Made by a program: the position numbers and the translations under genes. A stretch of 64,000 nucleotides of DNA from Olleya namhaensis (GTDB lineage Bacteria > Bacteroidota > Bacteroidia > Flavobacteriales > Flavobacteriaceae): the NCBI RefSeq assembly GCF_900114005.1, contig NZ_FORM01000006.1, positions 62,001 through 126,000 on the forward strand. The letters run 5' to 3'. The notes under the pieces are model-generated. The model saw only the letters and a list, made by a program, of their open reading frames with translations. It was not told the DNA's origin and searched no databases. Positions 10,935 through 21,251 of the stretch are shown in pieces (within the stretch, counting starts at the first letter, position 1; each line of letters begins with the position of its first letter).

Positions 10935-13367
10935 ATGGCTAAAGCAAAAAAAACAGTTAAACCTAAAAAGAAAATCAGCATTAAAACCCCTGATTTTAAA
11001 CTAAGTAGTCAACAAAAATTAGTTCTTGGGAGCTTCTTGATTATCTTAGGTGTTTTGTTTTTTATCGCATTTTTATCCTACTTATTCACCGGAAAAGTTG
11101 ATCAAAGCGCGTTAAGTGAGTTTGCATCAAGAGATATTGAAACAAAAAACTGGCTAAGTAAGCTTGGTGCTTGGATCAGTGATCTGTTTATTCAACGTGG
11201 TTTTGGTATTGCTGCCTTTATTATTTCTGGACTTACCTTTTTATCTGGAGTATACGTACTAACGGACTTAAGTAAAGACAAATTACGTAAGCATTGGTTT
11301 TGGGGGATTTTAGTAATGATTTGGTTTTCTGTTCTTTTTGGATTTTTTACTTACAAAAATGATAGCCTTAGCGGAACAATAGGTTTTGAAATTAATAGCT
11401 TTTTTCAAGATTATATTGGTAAGATTGGAACCATCCTACTATTGGCATTCGCATTTATTAGCTACCTAGCTATTAGATTTAAATTTACGCCACAACGTAT
11501 TGCTGCTATATTTAAGAAAGCAAAAAACAATATTAAAGACGATTTTAATGAAGACTTTGTGCCTGTTGATAATGCACATTCTGATGAAGCCGAAGACATA
11601 AAATCTGCTTTTGATGTCGATAAAAAAGTAGAACCTACAATTTCTAATCATTCAAAAATTGAAGCTAACAAACCTATCGAGCTAACGCAAGAACCTGTTA
11701 AACCTGTTGTCAAAGCAGCTGTAACATCGCCTCCAATTGAAATTGAAATCCCGAAAGTTGAAGAAGAGGAAGAATTACCAATGGAAATTGAAGTTGAAGC
11801 GGTAAAAGAAGAACTGTCTGAAACTGATAATTTAGCGAATAAGTTAGTGGAAGACTTTGGACAGTTTGATCCAACTTTAGAGTTAGGTAATTACCAATTC
11901 CCGCCTTTAGATTTACTTAAAAAATACGATAACGAAGGGGTTACTATTAACCAAGAGGAATTAGAAGAAAACAAAAACCGTATTGTAGATACATTAAATA
12001 ACTACAAAATCGGAATTTCTAGTATTAAAGCAACCATTGGACCAACCGTAACGTTATACGAGATTGTACCGGAAGCTGGTGTTAGAATTTCAAAAATTAA
12101 AAACTTAGAAGACGATATTGCGCTATCCTTATCCGCTTTAGGAATTAGGATTATTGCCCCAATTCCTGGAAAAGGAACAATTGGTATTGAGGTGCCAAAC
12201 AAAAATTCGACAATAGTATCGATGCGTTCTGTAATTGCCTCTCAAAAATTCCAAAAAACAGAAATGCATTTACCAATTGCAATTGGTAAAACTATTAGTA
12301 ATGAAACTTTAGTTATTGACTTAGCAAAAATGCCTCACCTATTAATGGCAGGTGCTACAGGACAAGGTAAATCTGTTGGTTTAAATGCCGTATTAACGTC
12401 ATTACTATACAAAAAGCACCCTGCGGAAGTTAAATTTGTATTAGTCGATCCTAAGAAAGTAGAATTGACGTTATTCAATAAAATTGAAAGACACTATTTA
12501 GCTAAACTTCCTGATGAAGCAGAAGCTATTATAACAGATAATACCAAGGTTATACATACATTAAACTCGTTATGTATAGAAATGGACAACCGTTACGAAA
12601 TGCTTAAAAATGCATTGTGTCGTAACATTGTAGAATACAATACTAAATTTAAAGCACGTAAATTAAATCCAAACGATGGACATGCGTATTTACCATACAT
12701 TGTTTTGGTGGTAGATGAGTTTGCAGATTTAATTATGACTGCAGGAAAAGAAGTAGAAACCCCTGTTGCACGTTTAGCACAATTAGCACGTGCCATTGGT
12801 ATCCACTTAATTATAGCAACACAACGTCCTTCTGTAAATGTTATTACAGGTATTATAAAAGCCAATTTCCCGGCACGTATCGCCTTTAGAGTATCTAGTA
12901 AGATAGATTCTAGAACTATTTTAGATGCGGGTGGTGCAGATCAACTAATAGGACGTGGAGATATGTTATACACACAAGGTAATGATATGATCCGTGTACA
13001 ATGTGCATTTGTCGACACGCCAGAGGTAGAAAAAATTGTCGATTTTATTGGGAATCAAAAAGCATATCCTGATGCGTATTTGTTACCAGAATATGTAGGT
13101 GAAGAAAGTGGCACAAGTCTTGATGTAGATATATCAGACAGAGATATTTTGTTTAAAGATGCTTGCCAAATTATTGTTACAGCACAACAAGGTTCTGCTT
13201 CCTTATTACAACGTAAATTAAAACTAGGTTACAACCGCGCAGGTCGTTTAATTGATCAATTAGAAGCTGCAGGTATTGTAGGAGGTTTTGAAGGTAGTAA
13301 AGCCAGACAAGTGTTAGTACCAGATTTAATAGCTCTTGATCAACTATTAGAAAACGAAAAGAAATAA
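10935..13367 (+). CDS. ftsK: DNA translocase FtsK
   Basis: An 810-residue FtsK/SpoIIIE protein that pumps DNA at the division septum for chromosome dimer resolution. An N-terminal membrane domain with four helices (about 25-180) is followed by an acidic linker (about 200-300). The motor domain has Walker A G-A-T-G-Q-G-K-S and Walker B 'VLVVDEFADLI'. The C-terminal gamma winged-helix domain (about 740-805) recognises KOPS-like sites. The linker is short compared with E. coli FtsK. The lolA and lptF/G-type genes follow within 12 bases, forming an envelope-biogenesis run. Confidence 0.96.
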   Translation: MAKAKKTVKPKKKISIKTPDFKLSSQQKLVLGSFLIILGVLFFIAFLSYLFTGKVDQSALSEFASRDIETKNWLSKLGAWISDLFIQRGFGIAAFIISGLTFLSGVYVLTDLSKDKLRKHWFWGILVMIWFSVLFGFFTYKNDSLSGTIGFEINSFFQDYIGKIGTILLLAFAFISYLAIRFKFTPQRIAAIFKKAKNNIKDDFNEDFVPVDNAHSDEAEDIKSAFDVDKKVEPTISNHSKIEANKPIELTQEPVKPVVKAAVTSPPIEIEIPKVEEEEELPMEIEVEAVKEELSETDNLANKLVEDFGQFDPTLELGNYQFPPLDLLKKYDNEGVTINQEELEENKNRIVDTLNNYKIGISSIKATIGPTVTLYEIVPEAGVRISKIKNLEDDIALSLSALGIRIIAPIPGKGTIGIEVPNKNSTIVSMRSVIASQKFQKTEMHLPIAIGKTISNETLVIDLAKMPHLLMAGATGQGKSVGLNAVLTSLLYKKHPAEVKFVLVDPKKVELTLFNKIERHYLAKLPDEAEAIITDNTKVIHTLNSLCIEMDNRYEMLKNALCRNIVEYNTKFKARKLNPNDGHAYLPYIVLVVDEFADLIMTAGKEVETPVARLAQLARAIGIHLIIATQRPSVNVITGIIKANFPARIAFRVSSKIDSRTILDAGGADQLIGRGDMLYTQGNDMIRVQCAFVDTPEVEKIVDFIGNQKAYPDAYLLPEYVGEESGTSLDVDISDRDILFKDACQIIVTAQQGSASLLQRKLKLGYNRAGRLIDQLEAAGIVGGFEGSKARQVLVPDLIALDQLLENEKK

Positions 13368-13379
13368 ATTACATTTAAA

Positions 13380-14015
13380 ATGAAAAAATTATTAGTATTA
13401 TTTTTATTAGCTAGCAGTACCATTTTTGCACAAGATAACGATGCAAAAAAGTTACTTAATGAAGTGTCTGCTAAAGCAAAAGGTTATGATAACATTGCTA
13501 TAGATTTTAAATATGTTTTAGAAAATAGCGAAGAAAACATCAAACAAGAAACTAAAGGTGACGTAGTGATGCAAGGCGAAAACTATCGCTTAAACATCCT
13601 AGGTATTACACGTATTTTTGACGGTACAACTATTTACAGTATCAGTCCTGAAGATGAAGAAGTGACTGTATCTAAAGGTAGTGACCAAGATGAAAGTACA
13701 ATTACACCAAGTAAAATGTTGTCTTTTTATAAAGAAGGGTTTACTTATAAAATGGACATCATACAAGATGTTAGTGGAAGAAAGATACAATATGTAAAGT
13801 TAATTCCTATTGATTCAAATTCTGAAATCAAATATGTACTGCTAGGTGTTGACACTAAAACAAAACATATTTACAGATTAATTGAAGTTGGAAAAAATGG
13901 TACAAAAACAACTTTAACTGTAAATTCTTTTAAAACTAATGAGCCTTTATCAAAATCCTTATTTACCTTTGACGAAACAAAGTACAAGGACTATTACATC
14001 AATAAACTGGATTAA
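13380..14015 (+). CDS. lolA: Outer-membrane lipoprotein carrier LolA
   Basis: A 211-residue periplasmic protein with a signal peptide (about residues 1-18, ending in 'IFAQ') and an open beta-barrel LolA fold. It matches the Bacteroidota LolA pattern 'FDGTTIYSISPEDEE' followed by a V-K-L-I-P strand. It carries lipoproteins from the inner-membrane release complex to the outer membrane. It begins 12 bases after ftsK and ends 6 bases before the LptF/G-type permease gene, so all three are probably one transcript. Confidence 0.92.
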   Translation: MKKLLVLFLLASSTIFAQDNDAKKLLNEVSAKAKGYDNIAIDFKYVLENSEENIKQETKGDVVMQGENYRLNILGITRIFDGTTIYSISPEDEEVTVSKGSDQDESTITPSKMLSFYKEGFTYKMDIIQDVSGRKIQYVKLIPIDSNSEIKYVLLGVDTKTKHIYRLIEVGKNGTKTTLTVNSFKTNEPLSKSLFTFDETKYKDYYINKLD

Positions 14016-14021
14016 TCTTAA

Positions 14022-16193
14022 GTGAAAATATTAGATAGGTACATATTAAAATCATATCTTAAAACCTTTATCAGCGTGTTTGTTATACTCATGCTGATTT
14101 TTGTTTTACAAGCCATTTGGTTATATATTAAAGAATTAGCAGGTAAAGATTTAGACTTAGCAACAGTCTTAAAGTTTTTGATGTACATAACACCTACGCT
14201 AATTCCTTTAATTTTACCACTTACAATCTTATTAGCTTCTATTATGGTTTTCGGTAATTTTGCCGAGAATTATGAGTTTGCAGCCATGAAATCTACAGGT
14301 ATATCCCTGCAACGGGCCATGTCAGGCTTAGGGATTTTTATTGTTGGCCTATCCATACTTACCTTCTTTTTTAGTAATAATGTTATTCCTTGGGCGGAAT
14401 ACAATAGTTATAACCTTCGTAAAAACATTGCTAAGGTAAAACCTGCAATGATTATTGCAGAAGGACAGTTTAATGATATCGGAGAAAGTTTCAATATAAA
14501 AGTTGAAGAAAAATCTGGGTTAAACGGTAAATTTTTAAAAGGCGTTACCATACATAAAAAAGGTGCAAAAGGCTTTTCTGGTAACTACACCACTATTGTT
14601 GCGAAAACAGGTGAATTAGCTAGTGCTGAAGAATCCAATATTTTAAAACTAATTTTATACGATGGGTATTATTATGATGATACTCCTCCTAAAAAAATAG
14701 CTGACCGTAACAAAAAACCATTTAGTAAAGCTGCATTTAAAAAGCACGTTATGAATATGGACTTATCTAAATTAAATAATATTGATTTAGACGAGAAAAA
14801 TATTGATAGTAAATACACCATGCTAAATGTTGCGGAGTTAAATGAGGCTATTGACTCATTAAAAACAGACCGTAATAATGTTATTGAAGAATTTTCAACT
14901 GCTTTATTTGCCAGAACCAATTTAGCAACATTAAACTTAACCGTAAATGCTAAAAAAGACAGTGTTTATGATGGCGTAATACTTGACATTTTTAATGACA
15001 AACGTAAAATACAAATTTTAGACTACGCTATTAATAGCATCTCTAGTACACAACAAATTATAAAATCAAAAAAAGGTCAAATCAAAGTTAAAAATTCTTC
15101 GATTTATAAACACGGAATACAATTACATAAAAAGTTTGCTTTGGCTGTTGCTTGTATTATACTCTTTTTTGTTGGTGCACCATTGGGCGCATTAATAAGA
15201 AAAGGAGGATTAGGATTACCAATGGTAATAGCAATTGTATTATTTTTAAGCTACCACTTTATTGGTCTATTTGCAGAGAATAGCGCAAAAAATGGAAACC
15301 TCCATCCCGCCCTCTCCGCATGGTTTTCAACCTTAATCATGCTACCTTTAAGTATCTTTTTAACCAAGCGAGCAACGCAAGATCGCGGTATTTTTGAATT
15401 TGATCATATTACTGAGCCAATTAAGCAATGGTTCAACCAAAAATTTAATAAAGGAAAACTACAAGTTAATGCTTTAGACAATGATGCTGTTATTGTATAT
15501 TTTGAAGACAAAGACATTCAAAATAATAAAATACTCTCAAAAATAAGCACTGTAAGTTTTGCTATTGCAATAGTGTTAGCATTGCTGTACTTTGTATTAA
15601 AAAATAATAAATTACCACAAGTTGCAACTGCAGGATTACAAATAAGTGCGATTGCATTAATAGTATTTGTGTTTAATTATATAAAATCTTGTACTTCTTT
15701 TAATAGCTTAATTTCTAAAACCGAGCATAAAAAAGAAACGATAGTACAACAAGTTATTGGGGCTATTATATACCCTTTAACTCACTTTTTACGTAAGCAA
15801 AAACTATCTATAGGGACTAATTACAATGGTTTAAAACCACAGTCGATAATTGATGTGACAGAAGAAGCTCCTATTGTTCTAAAGGATGCAGATACTAAAG
15901 ACTATAGGATAATTTCAAGATTAAGTCTTTTATTCTTTACCATTACAGCAGTATTATTTGTCTCTTATTTTATATTAAAAAACAATAAGCAACCACAGTT
16001 AGCATTAGCAGGCATACAAATTAGTGCCATCAGTTTTATTGTATTTATTTATAATTACGTAAAATCATACTTTGCTTACAATACAATAATACAGACGTTA
16101 AAACAGAAAAAAGAAAGCCCATTTTTGACGCTATTAGGCTTTATAGGTTACCCACTAGTACACTTTAAAAGGCGCCAAAAAACAAACGCTTAG
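14022..16193 (+). CDS. LptF/LptG-family permease with a duplicated C-terminal membrane module
   Basis: A 723-residue YjgP/YjgQ permease, the inner-membrane part of the LPS transport ABC complex. The start is GTG. The classical LptF/G unit (three N-terminal helices, a periplasmic domain, three C-terminal helices) is complete by about residue 450. After it come two similar 90-residue modules, at about 503-593 and 630-723. Each has two helices separated by 'KNNKxPQxAxAGxQIS', then 'FxFNYxKS' or 'FIYNYVKS', and ends near 'YPLxHFxR'. They look like an internal tandem duplication that makes the protein longer than ordinary LptG. Whether it acts as LptF or LptG is not decidable here. Confidence 0.88.
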   Translation: MKILDRYILKSYLKTFISVFVILMLIFVLQAIWLYIKELAGKDLDLATVLKFLMYITPTLIPLILPLTILLASIMVFGNFAENYEFAAMKSTGISLQRAMSGLGIFIVGLSILTFFFSNNVIPWAEYNSYNLRKNIAKVKPAMIIAEGQFNDIGESFNIKVEEKSGLNGKFLKGVTIHKKGAKGFSGNYTTIVAKTGELASAEESNILKLILYDGYYYDDTPPKKIADRNKKPFSKAAFKKHVMNMDLSKLNNIDLDEKNIDSKYTMLNVAELNEAIDSLKTDRNNVIEEFSTALFARTNLATLNLTVNAKKDSVYDGVILDIFNDKRKIQILDYAINSISSTQQIIKSKKGQIKVKNSSIYKHGIQLHKKFALAVACIILFFVGAPLGALIRKGGLGLPMVIAIVLFLSYHFIGLFAENSAKNGNLHPALSAWFSTLIMLPLSIFLTKRATQDRGIFEFDHITEPIKQWFNQKFNKGKLQVNALDNDAVIVYFEDKDIQNNKILSKISTVSFAIAIVLALLYFVLKNNKLPQVATAGLQISAIALIVFVFNYIKSCTSFNSLISKTEHKKETIVQQVIGAIIYPLTHFLRKQKLSIGTNYNGLKPQSIIDVTEEAPIVLKDADTKDYRIISRLSLLFFTITAVLFVSYFILKNNKQPQLALAGIQISAISFIVFIYNYVKSYFAYNTIIQTLKQKKESPFLTLLGFIGYPLVHFKRRQKTNA

Positions 16194-16217
16194 CTACACT
16201 AAGTAATAAATATGCAA

Positions 16218-16225
16218 TATCTTTG
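16218..16225 (+). promoter_or_regulatory. -7 promoter element (TATCTTTG) of ribBA
   Basis: TATCTTTG matches TAnnTTTG. It overlaps the upstream in-frame TTG at 16223, so that codon would lie at or before the transcription start. This places the true start at the ATG at 16244, leaving an 18-base leader. Confidence 0.7.
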
Positions 16226-16243
16226 CAGCACAACACATTTATT

Positions 16244-17398
16244 ATGATTACTACAGATAAAGAAAACAAAACTTCTTTTCAATTAAATACAATTGAAGAA
16301 GCTATACAAGACATTAAAGCAGGAAAAGTTATTATAGTCGTTGATGACGAAGACAGAGAAAACGAAGGAGACTTTGTGGCTGCTGCCGAATTAGTAACAC
16401 CGGAAATGATAAACTTTATGGCCACTCACGGTCGTGGTTTAATCTGTACACCTCTAACAGAGCAACGTTGTGAGGAGTTAGATTTACACATGATGGTTAC
16501 CAATAATACAGATCATATGGAGACCGCATTTACGGTTTCTGTAGATTTAAAAGGTAAAGGTGTTACTACGGGTATATCTGCAGGAGATAGAGCTAAAACA
16601 GTTAAAGCATTGACTAATGGAGAGACTAAACCTTTTGATTTAGCAAGACCAGGTCATATTTTTCCTTTAGTTGCTAAAGAAGGTGGTGTTTTAAGACGAA
16701 CAGGACATACAGAAGCAGCTATAGATTTTGCAAGACTAGCAGGTTTACAACCAGCGGGAGTTATTGTAGAAATTATGAACGAAGACGGAACAATGGCACG
16801 TTTACCTCAATTAATTGAAGTTGCTAAAAAGTTTGACTTAAAACTAGTATCTATCGAAGCTTTAATTGCTTATAGAATGGATCACGATTCTTTAATTGTA
16901 AAGAAAGATGATTTTGATATTGAAACTAGATTTGGTAGTTTTAGATTAAGAGCTTACCAACAAACTACAAATAACCAAGTACATATTGCCTTAACTAAAG
17001 GGGATTGGAAAAAAGAAGATACCGTTTTAACACGTGTTAATTCTACTTTAGTAAATAATGATATTTTAGGAACATTAACCAACAATGCTGACGAAAAATT
17101 AGATGACATGTTCCGTGTTATTAACGAGGAAGGAAAAGGAGCTATCCTATTTATCAATCAGGAAGCTGAATCGATGAATCTTTTACAACGTTTATCATTA
17201 TTAAAAAGTGAGCAAAAACCAAATACTATTGTAAAAGCACCAGCAATTGCAATGGATAGTAGAGATTTTGGAATTGGAGCACAAATACTTCATGATTTAA
17301 ACATTCATAAATTAAAACTAATTTCTAATTCTCAACAAACTAAACGTGTTGGAATGATAGGATATGGTTTAGAGATTGTAGAGTACGTCGCTTACTAA
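16244..17398 (+). CDS. ribB: 3,4-dihydroxy-2-butanone-4-phosphate synthase with degenerate GTP cyclohydrolase II domain
   Basis: A 384-residue riboflavin-pathway protein. The N-terminal RibB domain (about 15-210) is intact, with the acidic metal site in 'VDDEDRENEGDF', 'GISAGDRAKT' and 'RRTGHTEAA'. It makes the four-carbon precursor from ribulose 5-phosphate. The C-terminal half has the GTP cyclohydrolase II outline, but no cysteine can be found in it. The zinc-binding cysteines are therefore gone, and cyclohydrolase activity is unlikely. The ATG at 16244 is preferred over the TTG at 16223 because a -7 promoter element overlaps the latter. A strong bidirectional terminator follows. Confidence 0.93.
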   Translation: MITTDKENKTSFQLNTIEEAIQDIKAGKVIIVVDDEDRENEGDFVAAAELVTPEMINFMATHGRGLICTPLTEQRCEELDLHMMVTNNTDHMETAFTVSVDLKGKGVTTGISAGDRAKTVKALTNGETKPFDLARPGHIFPLVAKEGGVLRRTGHTEAAIDFARLAGLQPAGVIVEIMNEDGTMARLPQLIEVAKKFDLKLVSIEALIAYRMDHDSLIVKKDDFDIETRFGSFRLRAYQQTTNNQVHIALTKGDWKKEDTVLTRVNSTLVNNDILGTLTNNADEKLDDMFRVINEEGKGAILFINQEAESMNLLQRLSLLKSEQKPNTIVKAPAIAMDSRDFGIGAQILHDLNIHKLKLISNSQQTKRVGMIGYGLEIVEYVAY

Positions 17399-17414
17399 GC
17401 TAATTATAAGACAT

Positions 17415-17452
17415 AAAAAAAAGCTCCAATTATAATAATTGGAGCTTTTTTT
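17415..17452. terminator. Bidirectional terminator between convergent genes
   Basis: GCTCCAATTA and TAATTGGAGC form a 10-bp perfect stem around a 3-base loop, flanked by eight A on the left and seven T on the right. It can stop both ribBA and the convergent transglutaminase-like gene. Confidence 0.9.
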
Positions 17453-17467
17453 ATGTGTGATCGTTTA

Positions 17468-20400
17468 TTATTTATAACCTATAAATGCTTCTTGTGCATC
17501 TAAAACATTTTTAACATACGTTTTAAATTCTAGATAATCCGAAGCTTTAATCCTGCGCATTGAAGGTGTAGAATTTAATTCCACCTTTAATTGATTCGCT
17601 TTTAATTTACTATAACTAATACTATATGAATGGTCCTTAAAAGTTAGAGTAACATTTTCCGGAATTTCAGTAAACGACTGTCCTTCTTCGATATTTACAA
17701 TGTAAACTACTTGGTATACATCTGTAGTTTCGTATAACGTGTAATCTATGTCATGCGCACGTTTTTCTAAACTTACAATACCTTTAGTATAAGGATTAGA
17801 TACCATTGGTAATTGTAGTATACTAGTTGATCCTATCTTATTTATTTTTTTATTTAAAGTTATGTCTGCTGTATATTTAATTAACATATCATCATCCTTA
17901 CGCTCTATGTTACTCACGTTATTTAAAGTAAAATCGTCAGACAACCTACTAGTGTAATCATCATATATTGCCTTTTTAATAACATCTCCATTTGGCTCTG
18001 AAAACACGCTAGAATAGTAAGAGTTAATATGCCCTCTAAACTCTGAGTCTACCATCATACCAATCTGATCTTTATTAATGTCTAATGTTACTACATTCTT
18101 AGAGACTGCTTGTTCTCTAGATAGATTTTCTAATTTAAATAAATCGTAAGATTTGGTATCATTTCTATTCAAAGGAATTTCTAAAGCTGTAGCACCTCTT
18201 AGTGACGTTGGTAAAGATTTGTAAGGTAAATACTTATCTGTTAACTCTAAAAACTGATCTTTTCCATCAATCTTTACTTTTGCTATACAATGATTAAAAT
18301 CTGTACTAGGTAAAACCAAACTATTACGACCATAATCCGACGTTAATACAAGTATCAAATTAGCTTCCAATTCAGCTTTCTTTGCCAATGTTACATACAA
18401 CGTAGAAAAGTCTTTACAATCTCCTAAATTAGTCTTAATTGTCTTTGATGGTTTTTGTGGTACAAATCCGCTTTGTCTAAAACTAACATAACTATACGTA
18501 AAATTGTTACGTATATAATTGTAAATAATTTTAGCACGTTGATCCTCTGATAAATGTTTATAACCGTCAGGAAATAATTTATCAAATGTATCCTGTACAG
18601 TTGCATTTACCTCCATAACGCTTCTTACTAAATCAGAATACCAAATAGAAATCTCGTTCCAGCTATCAATTGTACTTAAGTGAATATATTCTGCAACATC
18701 AGAGTCGCTAGGCATATAGTCTTCTCCTTGAGGTAATCCAGGATTATTTAAAATAGTCCATTCGTATAATTTAGAATCTCCTTTAGTTGTTATTTTAGGT
18801 TGCGTATTACCATTTACACTCTTATAATTTAAGTTATGCTCTTTTGGAGCAATTATTTTAACTGCAGAAGATGATGTAGGATGAAAAGAACCTAGCATAA
18901 ACCGATCCGAATACGTTTTATAAAAACGACCAGATTTAGAAAATGAATACTCATAATCTAAATAAATAACGTCACCAATTGCTAACCCGTTAAACACTAA
19001 GCTAGACCCGCTTTTATCTGCTGGTATAATGCTTTTATCTTGCTTTACAATTTCAGACTTATTTACATTATAATTCCCGCTTAACCCTAAATCATACTCT
19101 TTAAAACGCTCTACTCCGCTATCCGATGTAATTTCATAAATAAAAACAGATCTATAATTACCACCACCTTCGCTATATAACTCTACAGTACTATTATCAT
19201 TTAGGATATTAAACCCATAGTTATTTGTTACTATTTTACCTCTTCTTTCATTTATTAAGCTATAGGCATCTTCGATAACTAAATCTTTTAAAACATTGTT
19301 TTCGTTATTTAAATCCTTCAATTTTTTTCTTAAAGATTTATCATTACTATTATGAGACAAAGAGGATTCATAAGCAGTAATGGCTTTCTTTTTATCAATT
19401 TGAAGTAAAGCATCACCTTTTAACTCTTGAAAAACAAACGAATCTGGAAAATTAGATAAACCTTGGTCTATATATTTTAATGACTCTTCATATCTTTTAT
19501 ATTGGTGCAACTTATTAATAATAGACCTTAAGTAATAGTTATCAGTACCTAGATATTCAATCTCATTAGATAACATATCCAAAACTTTACTTTTTTGATT
19601 ACGTTTATCATAATAAGACACTAGTTTTCTAACTATAGACAAATCAAATTTCTTTTTTTCTAAATCTTCTAAGATACTAACAGTCTTATTTTCTTCTTCG
19701 AACAACGACTCATACAACGGTGCATAGCGCAATATTAATTTAGTGTTGCCGTCAGTCATTATCATTAACTTATCAAGATTTTTTTTGAGTTTGGCTTGAT
19801 CTTCTTGTCTAGCATTATAGATAAAATCTGCAGTTTCATGCATGATTTCTAAATCAATTGTTGATTTAAGTTTTTCAAGATAGTCTTCTAACTCTTTAAT
19901 ACTCATTCTTGTCAACTCGTCAAACACCATAACTTTTAACAAAACAGGTAGATAATAGGTTTCATCATCCAACTCCATGTTTTTATTAATTTCTTTGATT
20001 GTCGTATAATCTTTTTCTAAAGAATAGACCGTAATCATTAATTTTCTTAATAATGAACTTTTTGGGTACTGCTCTAAAAAAGGCTGTATTACTTTTTTAG
20101 CTTCTTCGTATTTAGAATTTCTTAAATATGTTCTAATTAAACAATAAGCATTAAAAAAATTGTTCGGATTTTGATAAAGTTTATCTACAAAAAAAGCTTC
20201 AAAACTATTAGTAACGGGAGTCGCTCCTATTTGACTAGCTTTACTTTTATTATATTCAGAATAGCTTGAAGACTCTTTTAAATTAGTATTATGAGATCCG
20301 TCTTGATTTAATGGACTCATAATAAAATAGCTGCCATAGTCACTTTCGGCAGTTTTTATTAACAATCTATTATTTCCTTTTGGAAAAGTAACCTTAACCT

Positions 20401-21211
20401 GATAAGCATCTAAGTCTGTAACAACGTCCTGCTTGTTTTCAAATATAACAACATCATTTAACCATAATTTAAAAGCAGATCCACTTCCAATACGTAAAAT
20501 TACTGTTTCATCTTGAGGCGTTGAAACAAAAGTCTGTGCATAATTAACACCCGATCCATACTCTTCATGATTAGTAAAAAACTGATAAGCTTCTTCTGTA
20601 TTTTTTGAAGTGTACCAATTAACATAGCCATTACTTTCTGCGTCAAAAGGAGTATTGTTGTTAGCGTTAGTCTCAGGTCCATAAACACGATCAAGACCGC
20701 TTTTATTCAAGTTTTCAAAGACACCACAATATTGCCAGTTTCTAAAAGAAGGTATATTACTAATTTTAGATTTGTAAGTCGCCCAATCTTTATTCTCTCT
20801 AGCCACTATAGATTCTAAATACGTTATAGCGTCTTGGATAGTATTATGTGTCGGATTACTTTCAGAAATACTATTAATTGCTCCAACAATTTTATTATTA
20901 AATCCTGTATCTAAATACGTATTAAAAAAATAGTTTTCGTTCCAAAGGGCATATAAATAATTTTGATAATTATCCTGATTTAAAAAAGTTGGCAAAAAGT
21001 CTTTATTGGCTCTAAATTGACCATTTTCAACCCTCATTATTTCATTAATAATAAGATTTTCAATACTATTAGCATCATCAATCTTTTTTAATGTTTGAGT
21101 TGCAGAAACACGGTTATTACTTAATAATTCTTGCCAAAATTGGTCATAATTATCTTGGGCTATAGCCGAATAAAAGCATAGCAATAGACATAGTACAGTG
21201 ATTTTTTTCAT
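17468..21211 (-). CDS. Secreted DUF3857/transglutaminase-like protein with TPR region
   Basis: A 1247-residue exported protein with a signal peptide (about 1-18, ending A-I-A-Q). The N-terminal half contains helical repeat (TPR-like) segments at about 330-640. A DUF3857 beta domain (about 680-840) follows. The transglutaminase-like core at about 890-1030 has its candidate triad in G-D-C-K-D-F, F-N-H-C-I-A and L-E-L-T-D, so the cysteine-protease fold looks catalytically intact. A further beta-rich DUF3858-like region closes the protein. Homologues are common in Bacteroidota as periplasmic or outer-membrane proteins of unknown substrate. The gene stands alone. Confidence 0.85.
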   Translation of the reverse strand: MKKITVLCLLLCFYSAIAQDNYDQFWQELLSNNRVSATQTLKKIDDANSIENLIINEIMRVENGQFRANKDFLPTFLNQDNYQNYLYALWNENYFFNTYLDTGFNNKIVGAINSISESNPTHNTIQDAITYLESIVARENKDWATYKSKISNIPSFRNWQYCGVFENLNKSGLDRVYGPETNANNNTPFDAESNGYVNWYTSKNTEEAYQFFTNHEEYGSGVNYAQTFVSTPQDETVILRIGSGSAFKLWLNDVVIFENKQDVVTDLDAYQVKVTFPKGNNRLLIKTAESDYGSYFIMSPLNQDGSHNTNLKESSSYSEYNKSKASQIGATPVTNSFEAFFVDKLYQNPNNFFNAYCLIRTYLRNSKYEEAKKVIQPFLEQYPKSSLLRKLMITVYSLEKDYTTIKEINKNMELDDETYYLPVLLKVMVFDELTRMSIKELEDYLEKLKSTIDLEIMHETADFIYNARQEDQAKLKKNLDKLMIMTDGNTKLILRYAPLYESLFEEENKTVSILEDLEKKKFDLSIVRKLVSYYDKRNQKSKVLDMLSNEIEYLGTDNYYLRSIINKLHQYKRYEESLKYIDQGLSNFPDSFVFQELKGDALLQIDKKKAITAYESSLSHNSNDKSLRKKLKDLNNENNVLKDLVIEDAYSLINERRGKIVTNNYGFNILNDNSTVELYSEGGGNYRSVFIYEITSDSGVERFKEYDLGLSGNYNVNKSEIVKQDKSIIPADKSGSSLVFNGLAIGDVIYLDYEYSFSKSGRFYKTYSDRFMLGSFHPTSSSAVKIIAPKEHNLNYKSVNGNTQPKITTKGDSKLYEWTILNNPGLPQGEDYMPSDSDVAEYIHLSTIDSWNEISIWYSDLVRSVMEVNATVQDTFDKLFPDGYKHLSEDQRAKIIYNYIRNNFTYSYVSFRQSGFVPQKPSKTIKTNLGDCKDFSTLYVTLAKKAELEANLILVLTSDYGRNSLVLPSTDFNHCIAKVKIDGKDQFLELTDKYLPYKSLPTSLRGATALEIPLNRNDTKSYDLFKLENLSREQAVSKNVVTLDINKDQIGMMVDSEFRGHINSYYSSVFSEPNGDVIKKAIYDDYTSRLSDDFTLNNVSNIERKDDDMLIKYTADITLNKKINKIGSTSILQLPMVSNPYTKGIVSLEKRAHDIDYTLYETTDVYQVVYIVNIEEGQSFTEIPENVTLTFKDHSYSISYSKLKANQLKVELNSTPSMRRIKASDYLEFKTYVKNVLDAQEAFIGYK

Positions 21212-21251
21212 TAAAAGGTTGGTTTATTTGGGGTTGGTTTAAAATTAAAAA

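Noticed and set aside
16223-16243. TTG start for RibBA at 16223
   Set aside because: It overlaps the -7 promoter element at 16218-16225, so it would not be within the transcript; the ATG at 16244 is the better start.
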